Positions 47,234-57,915 of a stretch of 64,000 bases of DNA are shown here, piece after piece. The notes under the pieces were generated by a model. It saw only the letters and a list, made by a program, of their open reading frames with translations, did no database searches and was not told the origin of the DNA. This DNA is from Sphingobium sp. EM0848 (GTDB lineage Bacteria; Pseudomonadota; Alphaproteobacteria; Sphingomonadales; Sphingomonadaceae): NCBI RefSeq assembly GCF_013375555.1, contig NZ_JABXWB010000001.1, positions 1,426,001 through 1,490,000 on the forward strand, written 5' to 3'. Within the stretch, counting starts at the first letter, position 1. Every line of letters begins with the position of its first letter. The position numbers and the translations under genes are program-made.

Positions 47234-49207
47234 ATGCGGACCATGGGCGATCGGATCAAACGCGCGCTATTCATTCTGATGCGGCTTTACCATAATCAGA
47301 CCGGCAATACGCTCGCCATCGTGGCGGCCGCGGTGATCCCACTGGCTGGTCTGATCGGCGGCGGCGTCGACATGAGCCGCGCCTATATGGTCCGCGCACG
47401 CATGCAGCAGGCCTGCGACGCCGCCGCGCTGGCGGGCCGCCGCGCCATGACCACATCGTCAATGACCGACGCGAACAAGACGGAGGCCAAGCGGTTCTTC
47501 GACTTTAATTTCCCGCAGGGAACATTCGGCGCCTCCAGCTTCACGCCCACGATCCAGAGCAAGCCGGGCGAAACCACGACCGTCCAGGTCGGCGCGACCG
47601 CCACCATCCCGACCACGGTGATGCGGATCTTCGGCAAGGAAACGATGGAGTTGGCGGTGAATTGCGAATCCCGCTTCGACATCGGCAATACCGACGTGAT
47701 GCTGGTGCTGGATACCACCGGATCGATGACCTCCTCGATTTCCGACGGCAATGGCGGTTCGACCACGCGCATGGCCGCGCTGCAAAAGGCGGTGAAGGAC
47801 TTCTACGACACGCTGGGCGCCGGATCGGATCAGACGGGCCGCATCCGTTACGGGTTCATGCCCTATACCAGCACGGTCAATGTCGGCTATCAATTGCCCG
47901 CCAGCTATCTGTTGGGCGGCACGAGCGGCGAAACCTGGAATTATCAGACGCGCGCCAACCTCTCTATCAGTTACAATACGTCGAACTCGCCGGGCTCCTG
48001 GGTCTATTATTCCGGCTCGACTACCAATGGCAGCGGTTCCGTCGGCCCCGCCAGCAGTTGCCCCTCCATCCCCAGCAACACGACAAGCACGGTCACTGGC
48101 GCACCGACAACAACAACCTCTACCGATGCCAACGGCGTTATAACCACGACCACCGTGGCCACGCGCACCACCAGCGGCACCAGCTATACGGCTGGGAATT
48201 GCTCGGGCGGCAAGAATAACAAGACGCAGAACTACACCTCCGTCACCTATTCCAACTATATAGAGCGGAAGACCGACACATCGACCCAGACGCCGCAATA
48301 TAGCTGGCAATATGGTCCATATCCCCTCGACGTATCGGGGTTCGTCACCGGCAATGCCGTTGCGAACCCAACCTATGATAGCCGTGCGCCCAACGATTCC
48401 AACGGCAACAGCGTACCGTCCACCGCAACCTGGAAGGGCTGCATTGAGGAACGCGCGACCGACAGCACGATCACGTCGACGACATCGGCGTCCTCGATCC
48501 CCGGCACGGCCTATGACCTGCAGGTCGACACGATACCGAACAGCACGGCCACCAAATGGCGCCCGCATTGGCCGGAGGTGGAATTCACGCGCGGCGGTTC
48601 TTATCTTAATACGTCAAGCCGGCAAAGCGGCGGCTGGAACGCCTGTCCCAGCCAGGCGCGCAAGCTGACCTCCTACCCGGATCGCACGACCACGCCCACC
48701 GGCCAGTCGAGCAGCTTCAACAGCTATGTCGACGGGTTAGTCGCAATCGGCGGCACCTATCATGACATCGGCATGGTCTGGGGCGCCCGCTTCCTCTCGC
48801 CCACCGGCATTTTCGGGTCGGAAAATTCCACCGCACCCAATGGCTTCAACATCTCCCGCCACATCGTGTTCATGACCGATGGCGACATGAGCGCCTATAC
48901 CGACGTCTACGGCGCCTGGGGGTATCAGACGCTCGACCAGCGTGACGGTCCCTCAGGGTCGAGCGACAGTTCGCTGACCGCAATCCACAACCGCCGACTG
49001 GAGATGCTGTGCAACTCTATCAAGGGCATGAACATCACCATCTGGATCATAGGCTTCCGAAACGCCTCGGAAGGCGCCGTCAGCAGCCAGTTGCAGAATT
49101 GCGCGACCAGTTCGAACCACTGGATGATGGCCTATGACGGCGCGACGCTGAGCCAGAAATTCAAGGATATCGCCAAGAATATCGGCGGCCTGAGGTTGTC
49201 GAACTGA
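47234..49207 (+). CDS. TadG-like pilus-assembly protein with von Willebrand A domain
   Basis: About 657 residues. An N-terminal membrane helix of the TadE/TadG type (GNTLAIVAAAVIPLAGLIGGG, then DMSRAYMVRARMQQACDAAALAGR) is followed by a vWA domain with MIDAS motif DTTGSMTS (160-167), interrupted by a long Ser/Thr-rich insertion (about 255-480). The domain resumes near GMVWGARFLSPTG and HIVFMTDGDMSAY. TadG proteins belong to Flp-pilus secretion; no other tad genes are in the window. Start ATG 47234; 47243 is an alternative. Its end overlaps the next gene. Confidence 0.87.
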   Translation: MRTMGDRIKRALFILMRLYHNQTGNTLAIVAAAVIPLAGLIGGGVDMSRAYMVRARMQQACDAAALAGRRAMTTSSMTDANKTEAKRFFDFNFPQGTFGASSFTPTIQSKPGETTTVQVGATATIPTTVMRIFGKETMELAVNCESRFDIGNTDVMLVLDTTGSMTSSISDGNGGSTTRMAALQKAVKDFYDTLGAGSDQTGRIRYGFMPYTSTVNVGYQLPASYLLGGTSGETWNYQTRANLSISYNTSNSPGSWVYYSGSTTNGSGSVGPASSCPSIPSNTTSTVTGAPTTTTSTDANGVITTTTVATRTTSGTSYTAGNCSGGKNNKTQNYTSVTYSNYIERKTDTSTQTPQYSWQYGPYPLDVSGFVTGNAVANPTYDSRAPNDSNGNSVPSTATWKGCIEERATDSTITSTTSASSIPGTAYDLQVDTIPNSTATKWRPHWPEVEFTRGGSYLNTSSRQSGGWNACPSQARKLTSYPDRTTTPTGQSSSFNSYVDGLVAIGGTYHDIGMVWGARFLSPTGIFGSENSTAPNGFNISRHIVFMTDGDMSAYTDVYGAWGYQTLDQRDGPSGSSDSSLTAIHNRRLEMLCNSIKGMNITIWIIGFRNASEGAVSSQLQNCATSSNHWMMAYDGATLSQKFKDIAKNIGGLRLSN

Positions 49208-49791
49208 TGAGCGGGATGAAGCTGAAACGCGACGAGCGCGGCGCGACGCTGATGGAGTTCGGCCTGATCGCCGCGCCGCTTTGCCTGATGTTGATGGGGA
49301 TCGGCGATCTTGGCTATCAATCCTATCTGCGGGCGGTGACGCAGGGCGTGCTGGACCGTGCAGCCCGATCGGCCTCCGTCGGCGCGCTCAACTCGACAGC
49401 GGTGGACAGCTATATCGACCAGCAGATGCAGGCCATCAACACGAAGAACGGCAGCACCTCGGTCGTCAAGAAAAGCTATTATAGTTTTTCGAAAATCGGC
49501 AAGCCGGAGAAGATCACCACCGATACCGTACCGCTGGGCGTCTATAATCAGGGCGATTGCTATGAGGACGCCAATAGCAACGGCACCTATGACACCGACA
49601 TGGGCTCGGCCGGTCTGGGTGGCGCAGACGACACCGTCTATTATCAGGTGACGATCACTATGCCACGCCTCTTCCCGATGGCCAGCCTGCTGGGCTGGAG
49701 CGCCAACCAGTCGGCTACGGCAACGGCCATCATCCGCAACCAGCCCTGGGCGAACCAGACGGCACAATCCACGACTGTGCGGTGTACATGA
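49207..49791 (+). CDS. TadE-like pilus/pseudopilin protein
   Basis: A 194-residue protein with a cytoplasmic basic start (KLKRDERGATLMEFGLIAAP), the E-containing pseudopilin-like helix at about 14-34, and an extracytoplasmic Ser/Thr-rich domain. The RGATLMEF pattern is the TadE_like signature. One-base overlap with the TadG-like gene and four-base overlap (ATGA) with the next gene show a single operon. Confidence 0.88.
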   Translation: MSGMKLKRDERGATLMEFGLIAAPLCLMLMGIGDLGYQSYLRAVTQGVLDRAARSASVGALNSTAVDSYIDQQMQAINTKNGSTSVVKKSYYSFSKIGKPEKITTDTVPLGVYNQGDCYEDANSNGTYDTDMGSAGLGGADDTVYYQVTITMPRLFPMASLLGWSANQSATATAIIRNQPWANQTAQSTTVRCT

Positions 49792-50444
49792 TGAAGTGGC
49801 TTTTCCCCCGGTTCCGCCATGCGGCGAGCGCCATCGGCAAGGACGAGAGCGGCCTTGCCGTCATCGAATTCGCCTATTCCCTGCCCGTTCTGATGGTGCT
49901 GAGCCTGGGCGGTCTGGAAACGGCGAACCTGGCCATGACGCATATGCGGGTCAGCCAGGTGGCAATGCTGGTGGCGGACAATGCCTCGCGCGTCCGCACC
50001 TCCATCGACCAGGCAGACGTCAACGAACTGTTCACCGGCGCGGAACTATCGGCCGCCAATGTCAAGAATTTCAAGGCCAACGCCAAGATCTACCTGACCG
50101 ACCTGGAACCCAATGGCAAAGCCGCGCCGAACAGCGGACAATTTATTCGCTGGCAGTGCAACTGGGGTTCAGGCGCATTCACCTCCAGCTATGGCGCAAC
50201 CGGCAACGGGCAGAATGACGCCACGCTGGTGAACGGCATAGGCCCGACCGATAACAAGATCATAGCGGGCAGCGGCACGGCCGTGATGTTCGTCGAGGTG
50301 GCCTATACCTATCAGCCTCTGGTTTCGGACTCGATCTTCGGCCCCAAGGTGATCCGCTACACCAGCGCCTTCAATGTCAGAGAGCGCACCGACCAGTCGC
50401 TGAAAAACGCCAGCAGCATCGCCAATCTCTGCACGACCGTCTGA
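49788..50444 (+). CDS. Second TadE-like pilus/pseudopilin protein
   Basis: A 218-residue protein with the TadE_like pattern SGLAVIEFAYSLPVLMVLSLGG (here split by helix) and an extracytoplasmic domain ending in Cys-containing NLCTTV. Start ATG 49788 overlaps the previous stop. Together with the two upstream genes it forms a TadG-TadE-TadE-like set, as found at the end of tad loci. The operon ends at the hairpin 50460-50484. Confidence 0.87.
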   Translation: MMKWLFPRFRHAASAIGKDESGLAVIEFAYSLPVLMVLSLGGLETANLAMTHMRVSQVAMLVADNASRVRTSIDQADVNELFTGAELSAANVKNFKANAKIYLTDLEPNGKAAPNSGQFIRWQCNWGSGAFTSSYGATGNGQNDATLVNGIGPTDNKIIAGSGTAVMFVEVAYTYQPLVSDSIFGPKVIRYTSAFNVRERTDQSLKNASSIANLCTTV

Positions 50445-50459
50445 GTTGGCGGTCTGAGC

Positions 50460-50484
50460 GGGGCGGCGCCGAAAGGGCCGCCCC
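50460..50484. terminator. Terminator between the Tad-like genes and pdhB
   Basis: GGGGCGGC (50460-50467), nine-base loop, GCCGCCCC (50477-50484), followed on the plus strand by GTCCCATTCTTATTTG. A perfect 8-bp stem between convergent stops. Confidence 0.75.
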
Positions 50485-50493
50485 GTCCCATTC

Positions 50494-51846
50494 TTATTTG
50501 TAGCAGACCTTCTTCACCGTCGCGACAACGCGCGAGACATCGATCAGGGCCGCCTTTTCAAGGTTCGCCGCATAGGGCAGCGGCACGTCTTCATTGGTGA
50601 CGCGCAGAACCGGGGCGTCGAGATCGTCGAACCCATGCTCCATCACGACCGCCGCGATTTCCGAGGAAATCGAGCAAACCGGCCAGCCTTCTTCCACCAC
50701 GACGAGGCGGTTGGTCTTCTTCAGGCTTTCCAATACCGTCGCCGTATCCAGCGGACGCAGCGTGCGCAGGTCGATAACCTCCGCATCGATGCCCTCGGCC
50801 GCCAGCGCATCGGCCGCTTCCAGAGCGACGCCGACGCCGATGGAGTAGCTTACCAGCGTCACATCCTTGCCCTCGCGGACGATGCGCGCCTTGCCGATCG
50901 GCAGGACATAATCGTCGACCTTGGGCACATCGAAACTGCGGCCATAGACCAGTTCATTCTCAAGGAACACGACCGGGTCTTCGGAACGGATCGCCGCCTT
51001 GAGCAGGCCCTTGGCGTCGGCAGAGTCATAGGGCGCGATCACGATCAGGCCCGGAACCGCCGCATACCAGGGACCGTAATTCTGGCTGTGCTGGGCAGCA
51101 ACGCGGCTGGCTGCGCCATTGGGACCACGGAACACGATGGGGCAGCGCATCTGGCCGCCGGACATGTAATTGGTCTTGGCCGCCGAGTTGATGATGTGGT
51201 CGATCGCCTGCATCGCGAAGTTGAAGGTCATGAACTCGACGATGGGCTTCAGGCCGCCCATGGCCGCGCCCGCGCCGATGCCGGCAAAGCCATATTCGGT
51301 GATCGGCGTGTCGATGACGCGCCTGTCGCCAAATTCTTCCAGCAGGCCCTGAGTGACCTTGTAGGCGCCCTGATATTCGGCGACTTCCTCGCCCATGACG
51401 AAGACGCGTTCGTCGCGGCGCATTTCCTCCGCCATGGCGTCGCGCAGCGCTTCGCGCACGGTCGTCTTTACATATTCCGTGCCCTCGGGAAGGGCTGGGT
51501 CCTTGACGGTCGCCTTCGGTTCGGCAGCGGGCTTGGCCGCGACGGGCGCCGGAGCCGCTTCCACCTTGGGCGCTTCGGTCTTCGGAGCGGGAGCGGCTGC
51601 ACCGCCCTCGCCTGCCATCGTCGCGATGACGGTGCCGACCTTCACGCCTTCAGTGCCCTCGGCCACCATGATCTGGCCGATCTTGCCCTCATCGACGGCC
51701 TCAAATTCCATCGTCGCCTTGTCGGTCTCGATCTCGGCCAGGATGTCGCCCGAACGGACCTCATCGCCTTCCTTCACCAGCCATTTCGCCAGCGTGCCTT
51801 CCTCCATGGTCGGCGAAAGCGCCGGCATCTTGATTTCGATACCCAT
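50494..51846 (-). CDS. pdhB: Pyruvate dehydrogenase E1 beta subunit with N-terminal lipoyl domain
   Basis: A 450-residue subunit of the pyruvate dehydrogenase complex. Lipoyl domain at 1-78 with modified Lys43 in [13 protein letters not shown]; an Ala/Pro-rich linker (about 80-125); then the E1 beta catalytic part with [17 protein letters not shown] and the C-terminal transketolase domain. A lipoyl-fused E1 beta is normal in alphaproteobacteria. Its ATG overlaps the pdhA stop by one base. Confidence 0.96.
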   Translation of the reverse strand: MGIEIKMPALSPTMEEGTLAKWLVKEGDEVRSGDILAEIETDKATMEFEAVDEGKIGQIMVAEGTEGVKVGTVIATMAGEGGAAAPAPKTEAPKVEAAPAPVAAKPAAEPKATVKDPALPEGTEYVKTTVREALRDAMAEEMRRDERVFVMGEEVAEYQGAYKVTQGLLEEFGDRRVIDTPITEYGFAGIGAGAAMGGLKPIVEFMTFNFAMQAIDHIINSAAKTNYMSGGQMRCPIVFRGPNGAASRVAAQHSQNYGPWYAAVPGLIVIAPYDSADAKGLLKAAIRSEDPVVFLENELVYGRSFDVPKVDDYVLPIGKARIVREGKDVTLVSYSIGVGVALEAADALAAEGIDAEVIDLRTLRPLDTATVLESLKKTNRLVVVEEGWPVCSISSEIAAVVMEHGFDDLDAPVLRVTNEDVPLPYAANLEKAALIDVSRVVATVKKVCYK

Positions 51847-52913
51847 TAATATTGCTCCACCAGCACGTCGGTATAAAGCTCGTGCAGTTCCGGTTCGGGA
51901 GAGGTTTCAGCGAAGTCCGCGGAATCGCTGACGATCTTACGAATGTCCTGATCGATCTTCTTGAGCTCGTCTTCGGAAACGCCGACTTCCGCCAGATATT
52001 TCTTGACGCCTTCAATCGGGTCGGACTTGTCGCGCATCGATTGCACTTCCTCGCGCGAACGATATTTGGCCGGATCGGACATGGAATGACCACGATAACG
52101 ATAGGTCTTCATTTCCAGCAGGATCGGACCGTTGCCGCCCTGCACCCATTTCAGCGCTTCCTCGGTCGCGCCGCGCACCGCCAGAACGTCCATGCCGTTC
52201 ACCTGGATGCCCGGAATGCGGAAACTCTCGCCCCGGCGGTAGAGCTGGTCTTCGGCCGAAGAGCGGTTGACGCTGGTGCCCATGGCGTACTGGTTGTTCT
52301 CGATCACGAAGATGATCGGCAGCTTCCACAGCTCGGCCATGTTGAAGCTTTCGTAGACCTGGCCCTGATTGGCCGCGCCGTCGCCGAAGTAGGCGACGCA
52401 GACGCCGCCGTCATTATTATATTTGTGCGCGAACCCCAGACCCGCGCCGAGCGACACCTGCGCGCCGACGATGCCGTGGCCGCCATAGAATTTATGCTCG
52501 ACGCTGAACATGTGCATCGAACCGCCCTTGCCACGCGAAATGCCCGCTTCACGGCCGGTCAGTTCCGCCATGATGAGGTTGGGATCGATGCCATAGGCCA
52601 GCATATGGCCATGGTCGCGATAGCCGGTGATAACGCTGTCCTTGCCGGGCTTCAACGCCGACTGGATGCCGACCGCGACTGCTTCCTGCCCGATATAGAG
52701 GTGACAGAAGCCACCGATCAGACCCAGGCCGTAAAGCTGGCCGGCCTTTTCCTCGAAACGGCGGATGAGCACCATTTGCCGGTAGAATTCCAGCAGCTCT
52801 TCCTTCGTGGCCTTATAATCTGTGGGAGTTTCGGGGCGAGGCCGGTTATGGTCCGCGCCGGCAGGACTGGCTGCCTTTGCGCGTGAAGGACGCGGCGTCG
52901 TTGGTTTCGCCAA
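51846..52913 (-). CDS. pdhA: Pyruvate dehydrogenase E1 alpha subunit
   Basis: A 355-residue TPP-binding subunit decarboxylating pyruvate. The TPP motif [17 protein letters not shown] and the phosphorylation-loop region [19 protein letters not shown] are visible. Start codon TTG at 52913 with AAGGA eight bases upstream; this is unusual but well supported, and the first ~25 residues are a Lys/Pro/Ala-rich tail. Downstream of ftsB by 130 bases in which I see no other gene. Confidence 0.96.
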   Translation of the reverse strand: MAKPTTPRPSRAKAASPAGADHNRPRPETPTDYKATKEELLEFYRQMVLIRRFEEKAGQLYGLGLIGGFCHLYIGQEAVAVGIQSALKPGKDSVITGYRDHGHMLAYGIDPNLIMAELTGREAGISRGKGGSMHMFSVEHKFYGGHGIVGAQVSLGAGLGFAHKYNNDGGVCVAYFGDGAANQGQVYESFNMAELWKLPIIFVIENNQYAMGTSVNRSSAEDQLYRRGESFRIPGIQVNGMDVLAVRGATEEALKWVQGGNGPILLEMKTYRYRGHSMSDPAKYRSREEVQSMRDKSDPIEGVKKYLAEVGVSEDELKKIDQDIRKIVSDSADFAETSPEPELHELYTDVLVEQY

Positions 52914-53043
52914 GGCTGTTATCCTTTTGCGTGGGTGAGGATGGAAGGAACGCCAATATAGCGGCAGACCGCCCCAAATTGCAACGCAGCATGGGCCAGA
53001 AGCGCAGCAAATCCGTCCAAACAGGCGTTTCAGTGCCGGATGA

Positions 53044-53355
53044 TCAGTTTAGCGGAACGATGACTTCGTCATGATGGATGACGCCCAGCTCCCGCCGGAT
53101 CAGTTCATCGCTGAGATCGGGATCGACACGCCGGGGATTGAGCAAATCCACCCGGTTCTTCAGTTCCTGCCGATGGGCCTGAACCTGCTTCAGTTCACCC
53201 TGCGCATTGTGCAACTGCCGCTTATAGTCGCCCCAGGCCAGAACACCGTTCGAACCGAGCACCACATAACCAGCGAAGAAAAGAAGAAGAAGCACCGCGA
53301 TAGCCGGCCCGAAAGCCGAGAAAAGCAACATGCGGAGTTTCGCGATATGCGCCAT
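53044..53355 (-). CDS. ftsB: Cell-division protein FtsB/DivIC family (septum formation initiator)
   Basis: A 103-residue bitopic protein: one membrane helix (about 13-33, FGPAIAVLLLLFFAGYVVLG) then a periplasmic coiled coil (about 42-75, YKRQLHNAQGELKQVQAHRQ). The C-terminal ELIRRELGVIHHDEVIV is the usual FtsB ending. The eno-ftsB-pdhA order is standard in alphaproteobacteria, which supports the call. Confidence 0.92.
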   Translation of the reverse strand: MAHIAKLRMLLFSAFGPAIAVLLLLFFAGYVVLGSNGVLAWGDYKRQLHNAQGELKQVQAHRQELKNRVDLLNPRRVDPDLSDELIRRELGVIHHDEVIVPLN

Positions 53356-53382
53356 GGACCAGTTGAATCACAAGGACGCGCG

Positions 53383-53414
53383 GGCCGCAAGGGAAATCTA
53401 CTTCCCCTGCGGCC
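53383..53414. terminator. Hairpin between eno and ftsB
   Basis: GGCCGCAAGGGAA (53383-53395) and TTCCCCTGCGGCC (53402-53414) form a 13-bp stem with one wobble. No U-run follows on the eno strand, so it may be a partial terminator or processing site within the eno-ftsB-pdhA run. Confidence 0.5.
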
Positions 53415-53432
53415 AGCGGTCGGAATTTTGAC

Positions 53433-54917
<1,485 letters not shown>

Positions 54918-54937
54918 TCAAAGGGAGACTAAGGACG

Positions 54938-55561
54938 ATGGCCGACACCCCGGAAACTCCGCCCGCAAAGCGCACCAAAAAAGCCAGCGCTCCGAAGTCC
55001 CCGGCATCCAAGGCAAAGCCTGTCGATGCCGCCCCCGCTGCTCCGGCCAAAGCCGCGCCGGCGAAGACTGCCGCGACCCGCAAGGCCGCCAAGCCGCCAA
55101 AGCCCGGCAACGGCGCAGCCGCGCACGGCTGGACCGTGCAGATCGCACCGCTGAAGGCGCAGGCCGAAAAAGCGGCGAAATCTGCCGTGGACAAGCTGAA
55201 CGCCGTCGACTGGAAGGCGCATGTCGATCCGCTGAAGGAGCAGGCCAGCAAAACCGCCAAGTCAGCAGCCGGTGTCGCCAAGGACAAGACCGGGTCGGCC
55301 ATGCAGAGTCTGGCCAAGCTGATTTCCGACACGGCGGGCACGGTGGATGCCAAGCTGGGTCCGCAATATGGCGACTATGCCCGACAGGCGGCCGAATCGG
55401 TCGCGGGCGCGGCCAAGACGCTTGACGGCAAGGATGTCGACCAACTGATGACCGAGGCTCGCGACTTCGTGCGCAAAAGTCCGGCGGTGGCGATCAGCGC
55501 GGCTGCGGTGGTCGGCTTCGTGCTGATGCGCCTTGCCAAGGGATCCGATGAAGACGCCTGA
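54938..55561 (+). CDS. Ala/Lys-rich protein with C-terminal membrane anchor (YqjD/DUF883-like)
   Basis: About 207 residues. The first ~70 residues are Ala/Lys/Pro-rich and disordered-looking (histone-H1-like composition). Amphipathic helices follow with repeated SKTAKSAAG and AEKAAKSAV units. The C-terminal membrane helix AVAISAAAVVGFVLMRL is flanked by RKSP, the pattern of YqjD/ElaB-type inner-membrane proteins. AAGGA lies just before ATG 54938; the frame continues back to 54854 without good start support. First of four tightly spaced small genes. Confidence 0.75.
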   Translation: MADTPETPPAKRTKKASAPKSPASKAKPVDAAPAAPAKAAPAKTAATRKAAKPPKPGNGAAAHGWTVQIAPLKAQAEKAAKSAVDKLNAVDWKAHVDPLKEQASKTAKSAAGVAKDKTGSAMQSLAKLISDTAGTVDAKLGPQYGDYARQAAESVAGAAKTLDGKDVDQLMTEARDFVRKSPAVAISAAAVVGFVLMRLAKGSDEDA

Positions 55562-55614
55562 CCGCGTCCTCCTCAGCGATGGAATCAAAGCCCGGCGGCC
55601 GGGCGGAGGAAGTT

Positions 55615-55971
55615 TTGACGCAAGAGCCCATGCAGTTCGAAGGGCAGGATGAATCCGTCCGGGATGTCCTGACGCGCCTTTATACCGATGGGCGCGCCTA
55701 TGCCGAGGCGGAGGTCGAGCGGCAGAAGCTCCGCGCCGGACTGGTCGGCGCGGGTATGCGGGACGCGCTGATCCTCGGGGCGGTCGCTATCGTTCTGGCC
55801 TTTGCCAGCCTTGTCGCCTGCCTGATCGGCTTTATTCTGGTGCTAGCCCCGCTGGTGGGCACGGGTTGGGCGACCTGCATCGTCGTCGGCGGCGGACTGG
55901 TGCTGGCGCTGATATTGCTGCTGTTCGCGAAGGGACGGATCGATCGGATGAAAAAGGCCGTCAGATCATGA
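55615..55971 (+). CDS. Phage-holin-like membrane protein (YqjE/DUF1469-like)
   Basis: About 118 residues with two membrane helices (about 52-74 and 80-105 from the chosen start: LILGAVAIVLAFASLVACL and CIVVGGGLVLALILLLF). An amphipathic acidic N-terminus and a basic C-terminus (KGRIDRMKKAVRS) flank them. Start: TTG 55615 with GGAGG five bases upstream; ATG 55579 has no ribosome binding site. Its stop overlaps the next gene (ATGA). Confidence 0.78.
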   Translation: MTQEPMQFEGQDESVRDVLTRLYTDGRAYAEAEVERQKLRAGLVGAGMRDALILGAVAIVLAFASLVACLIGFILVLAPLVGTGWATCIVVGGGLVLALILLLFAKGRIDRMKKAVRS

Positions 55972-56291
55972 GCCGGGAAGAGGCCTATCGCGCTGCCAGA
56001 GCGAAGGCGGAGGAGCGCAAGGCAACCTTCCTCACCGCCGTGCAGGCCACCAAGACCCGTGTTACGCCGGAGCGCCTCAAGCAGGATGCCCGTGACAAGA
56101 TCACGGGAACCGTCCTGGACGGCGCCGCCTATGCGGCGGCCAAGGTACAGCAACGGCCCGCCGCAACGGCAGCAGCAGTGGGCGCTTTTGCCCTTTATGC
56201 GATGCGCCGCCCTATTGGGGCACTTTTCCGGCGACTATACGTTCGGATGAGCAACCGCAAAGAAGAGATTTCGGAGATTGATCATGGCTGA
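55968..56291 (+). CDS. DUF3618-like small protein
   Basis: A 107-residue protein, basic and helical (AYRAARAKAEERKATFL, TRVTPERLKQDARDKITG), with a weakly hydrophobic segment (AATAAAVGAFALYAM) near residue 75. It resembles DUF3618 proteins. Overlaps its neighbours at both ends (ATGA with the holin-like gene, eight bases with the next), so it is translationally coupled. Confidence 0.65.
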   Translation: MSREEAYRAARAKAEERKATFLTAVQATKTRVTPERLKQDARDKITGTVLDGAAYAAAKVQQRPAATAAAVGAFALYAMRRPIGALFRRLYVRMSNRKEEISEIDHG

Positions 56292-56904
56292 CATCCGCTC
56301 ACAAATCACCCGCGCCCGCGAGGCGGCGAATGATATGGCGGAAAGCGCGACCGGCATGTTCCGCGACACCACGGATCGCGCCCGGGAAAGCGCCGGCGAG
56401 TTGATTCAGGTCAGCCGCGAACGGGCCAATGATGCGCGGGACAAGGCCGTCGACAAAGCGACCGCCGCCTATGCCGATGCGCGGAACCGTACCCAGCGCG
56501 TCGCGGCGCGCGCCAATGAAATCGTGCAGGAACATCCGGTCGCCGTCGTCGCAGGCGCCGTGGCCGCGGGCGCCGTCATTGCATGGATGTTCCCCAAGAG
56601 CCGCAAGGCGATGAAAGCCCTGCCCGGCTTTGCCTCAACCGCTGGCGCCAAGGTGATGGAGGCTGCCCTCGCCGCCCGCTCGGCAGCGGCAGAAAGCGCG
56701 GAGAATCTGAAATCCAGCGTGGGCGAAATGCTGCACGATGCCAGTGAAAGGGCGAAGGATGCGGCTTCCACCGCCTCCAATGCGGCGACGTCGGCGGACC
56801 TTGGCGGCAAGGCGTCCCGCTTGGCGGAAGATGCCGTCGCGCTGGTGGCGGGCAAGATCGATGCAATCAGCGAAGCGTTGAAGGCGCGGTTGCCGAAAGC
56901 GTAA
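56284..56904 (+). CDS. Helical membrane-anchored protein (DUF883-like)
   Basis: About 206 residues, long amphipathic helices rich in Ala, Glu, Lys and Arg with a central hydrophobic segment (HPVAVVAGAVAAGAVIAWMF, about 80-99). Repeats of the form SAAAES/DAASTASNAA near the C-terminus. The composition is phasin-like or YqjD-like. Start ATG 56284 with GGAG upstream, within the end of the previous gene. The cluster probably acts at the inner membrane in stress (inference). Confidence 0.68.
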   Translation: MADIRSQITRAREAANDMAESATGMFRDTTDRARESAGELIQVSRERANDARDKAVDKATAAYADARNRTQRVAARANEIVQEHPVAVVAGAVAAGAVIAWMFPKSRKAMKALPGFASTAGAKVMEAALAARSAAAESAENLKSSVGEMLHDASERAKDAASTASNAATSADLGGKASRLAEDAVALVAGKIDAISEALKARLPKA

Positions 56905-57009
56905 TCGCTTCGTCATCAAAAGCATGCCAATATGGCCGCCTGCGCCCTTGGATGGGCGCGGGCGGCCTGCTAATGTTCGCGCTCACCGAACAGGAGAATA
57001 TAAGCTACC

Positions 57010-57234
57010 ATGAGCAAGCTGCACCTTGTGATGGGCGGTCGCGTCAAAAACCCCCAGACGCTGGAATTCGAGGATTTGAACTCGATCGAACTGGTCGGCG
57101 TCTTCCCCGACTATGCCTCTGCCGAAAATGCCTGGCGCGGCGCGGCGCAGCGTACCGTCGACGACGCGGAAATGCGCTATGTGATCGTGCATCTGCACCG
57201 GCTGCTCGAACCCGAACTGCCGCCAGCCAAGTAA
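57010..57234 (+). CDS. DUF4170 protein
   Basis: A 74-residue soluble protein: LHLVMGGRVKNPQTLEFEDL, then ELVGVFPDYASAENAWRGAA and MRYVIVHLHRLLEP. This is the DUF4170 pattern, common in alphaproteobacteria, with no known function. AGGAG lies about 14 bases before the ATG. The 105 bases before it hold no other gene that I can see. Confidence 0.9.
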   Translation: MSKLHLVMGGRVKNPQTLEFEDLNSIELVGVFPDYASAENAWRGAAQRTVDDAEMRYVIVHLHRLLEPELPPAK

Positions 57235-57250
57235 ATTTCAGGCCAAAAAT

Positions 57251-57910
57251 TCAGGAAAGGGGCTGGGACCGCTTGCGAAAGCGCCAACGGAGCAGCGGAC
57301 GCGTAAGCACCAGCCCCATCAGAAAGCCGCCAATATGCGCGGCAATCGCGATCTGACCAAGATCGCCCAGACCGCCTGCCGTAGCCAGGCCGATCATGAG
57401 CTGGATCGCGATCCAGCTCGCCGCCAGCCATAGCGCACGCACCAGACTGGCCGAAAGCGGCCCGATCCGCCGGACATTCTGCTGGCTGTAGAGCAGCGCA
57501 TAGGTCGCGATGATCGCGGAAATCGCTCCACTCGCCCCGACCATCGGGTTGGTGGAATGGGGATCGGTCGCCCATTGCAGCGCCGTCGCGCCATAAGCGC
57601 CCGCCACGTACAGGACCAGCGTGGCCCCCTTGTCCAGAACATGCTCCACCTGCCGTCCGCAAAAGACGAACATGAACAGGTTGAAGGCGATATGCAGCCA
57701 GTTGGCGTGAACCAACGTGCAACTGATCGGCGTCAGCCAGACAGGCACCGCCACCATACCGGCGAGCAGCGTGCCATCTTCGACCCGGGCGGGGATGAAG
57801 CCCGCCATGATGGCCGCATTATCGACCTGCCCCGTCAGATACAGCAACAGGAACGCGACGAAAGTGATCGCCGCGATCCCGTTGGTCATGCGCCCGGCAG
57901 GCAGTTTCAT
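57251..57910 (-). CDS. Rhomboid-family intramembrane serine protease
   Basis: A 219-residue protein with about six membrane helices. The catalytic Ser lies in MVGASGAISAII (about 125-136) and the His in AIAAHIGGFLMGL near helix 6. HANWLHIAFNLFMF in helix 2 is the usual rhomboid motif. Substrate unknown. It starts five bases after the greA stop on the same strand and is probably its operon partner. Confidence 0.9.
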   Translation of the reverse strand: MKLPAGRMTNGIAAITFVAFLLLYLTGQVDNAAIMAGFIPARVEDGTLLAGMVAVPVWLTPISCTLVHANWLHIAFNLFMFVFCGRQVEHVLDKGATLVLYVAGAYGATALQWATDPHSTNPMVGASGAISAIIATYALLYSQQNVRRIGPLSASLVRALWLAASWIAIQLMIGLATAGGLGDLGQIAIAAHIGGFLMGLVLTRPLLRWRFRKRSQPLS

Positions 57911-57915
57911 GGAGG

